Shown here one piece after another: positions 5,354 through 5,910 of a stretch of 5,910 nucleotides of DNA. The notes beneath the pieces were generated by a model. That model was not told the origin of the DNA, searched no databases, and was given only the letters and a program-made list of their open reading frames with translations. How positions within the stretch are numbered: position 1 is the stretch's first letter; each line of letters begins with the position of its first letter. Location of the stretch: positions 1 to 5,910 of the forward strand of contig JAQXEB010000055.1 in assembly GCA_029251065.1 (NCBI GenBank), in the 5' to 3' direction. This DNA is from Luminiphilus sp. (GTDB lineage Bacteria > Pseudomonadota > Gammaproteobacteria > Pseudomonadales > Halieaceae). A program made the position numbers and the translations under genes.

Positions 5354-5910
5354 ATGACCTTTGTTCTAGCGAGTAATAACTCAGGAAAACTTCGTGAGTT
5401 CGCGCCACTGTTTGAGTCAATGGGACTCGAAGTTGTCGCGCAGCGCGATTTTGCCGTACCCGATGCTGAAGAAACGGGTCTGTCGTTCATTGAAAACGCG
5501 ATTCTCAAAGCCCGACACGCCGCCCACGCAACGGGGCGACCTGCCATCGCGGACGACTCGGGTCTTGTAGTACCGGCCCTGGGAGGCGCTCCGGGCATCT
5601 ATTCGGCGCGCTACTCGGGTGGGGGTGATACTGACAACAACACCAAGCTGCTCAGCGCGATGAGTCATCTTACAGGGGAGGATCGGGCGGCGTTTTACGT
5701 CGCGGTAATCGCCGTCGTCATGTCCGAGTCCGACCCCCTACCCATTATCGCCGAGGGTCGTTGGTACGGAAACATTAGCTTTAAGCTATCGGGTACTGGC
5801 GGTTTCGGTTATGACCCGCTTTTCATACCAGAATCATCGAGCTGCACGGCAGCGGAAATGTCGCTCGCTGAAAAGCAAGGGCAGAGTCACCGCGCAAAAG
5901 CGCTTCAGGC
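5354..5910 (+). CDS. rdgB: non-canonical purine NTP pyrophosphatase RdgB, 3' end outside window
   Basis: The first 185 codons of an RdgB/HAM1 (ITPase) enzyme, which hydrolyses dITP, dXTP and XTP to monophosphates and pyrophosphate, keeping deaminated purines out of DNA and RNA. The substrate-binding start is FVLASNNSGKLREF (3-16). Then come AEETGLSFIENAILKARHAA (38-57), IADDSGL (65-71, with Asp68 as the expected general base), GGAPGIYSARYSG (77-89), GTGGFGYDPLF (147-157) and the TAAEMSLAEKQGQSHR region (165-180), where Ser178-His179-Arg180 close the purine pocket. E. coli RdgB has 197 residues, so only about ten C-terminal residues are missing. The ATG lies 6 bases after the DUF4426 stop, with CAGGA at 5339-5343 as ribosome binding site. 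In relatives hemW follows. Nothing in the visible part looks damaged. Confidence 0.97.
   Translation, partial: MTFVLASNNSGKLREFAPLFESMGLEVVAQRDFAVPDAEETGLSFIENAILKARHAAHATGRPAIADDSGLVVPALGGAPGIYSARYSGGGDTDNNTKLLSAMSHLTGEDRAAFYVAVIAVVMSESDPLPIIAEGRWYGNISFKLSGTGGFGYDPLFIPESSSCTAAEMSLAEKQGQSHRAKALQ

Noticed and set aside
5311..5598. 95-residue minus-strand frame opposite DUF4426 and rdgB
   Set aside because: It is antisense to a clearly conserved rdgB reading frame, with no recognisable domain.
1..5910. Mobile element, CRISPR array, tRNA or prophage signals
   Set aside because: No transposase or integrase reading frame, no spaced direct repeats and no tRNA-like cloverleaf were seen; nearly all bases are assigned to conserved housekeeping genes.

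Overview
The window reads as an ordinary chromosomal stretch of a gammaproteobacterium. Every protein with a clear family matches gammaproteobacterial relatives. The gene order (yqgE-ruvX, then yggS-proC-yggT-metX-metW-DUF4426-rdgB) is, as I remember it, that of Pseudomonas (PA0405-PA0404 and PA0394-PA0387) and of related marine groups. Base composition is moderate and codon use looks even throughout. I cannot name a genus. I see no mobile element, tRNA, rRNA or CRISPR array.

Layout. Positions 1-417 hold the 3' part of yqgE (algH), followed directly by ruvX (418-840), the Holliday-junction-resolvase-like protein. Positions 841-1055 hold no intact gene on the plus strand. On the minus strand they contain the first 41 codons of pilT, the type IV pilus retraction ATPase, with its ribosome binding site. 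These codons run into unrelated sequence and a stop (849-998). From 1056 to the window end, seven genes lie on the plus strand with gaps of 24 bases or less, three of them joined by 4-base ATGA stop/start overlaps. They are yggS (PLP homeostasis), proC (last step of proline synthesis), yggT (integral membrane protein), metX and metW (first committed step of methionine synthesis and its partner), an exported DUF4426 protein, and rdgB (house-cleaning nucleotide pyrophosphatase, cut by the window end).

How it fits together. The 1056-5910 block looks like one transcription unit mixing PLP/amino-acid metabolism with membrane and nucleotide-sanitation functions. No terminator is visible inside it. 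The only plausible promoter region is the short divergent gap between the pilT remnant and yggS.

The one clearly unusual point is the pilT remnant. In Pseudomonas-type genomes the interval between ruvX and yggS carries pyrR/pyrB/pyrC and the pilT/pilU genes. Here it has shrunk to 215 bases and keeps only the pilT start. The simplest reading is a deletion that removed pilU, most of pilT and the pyr genes from this place, or a misassembly that mimics it. I found no convincing sign of a new multi-gene system.
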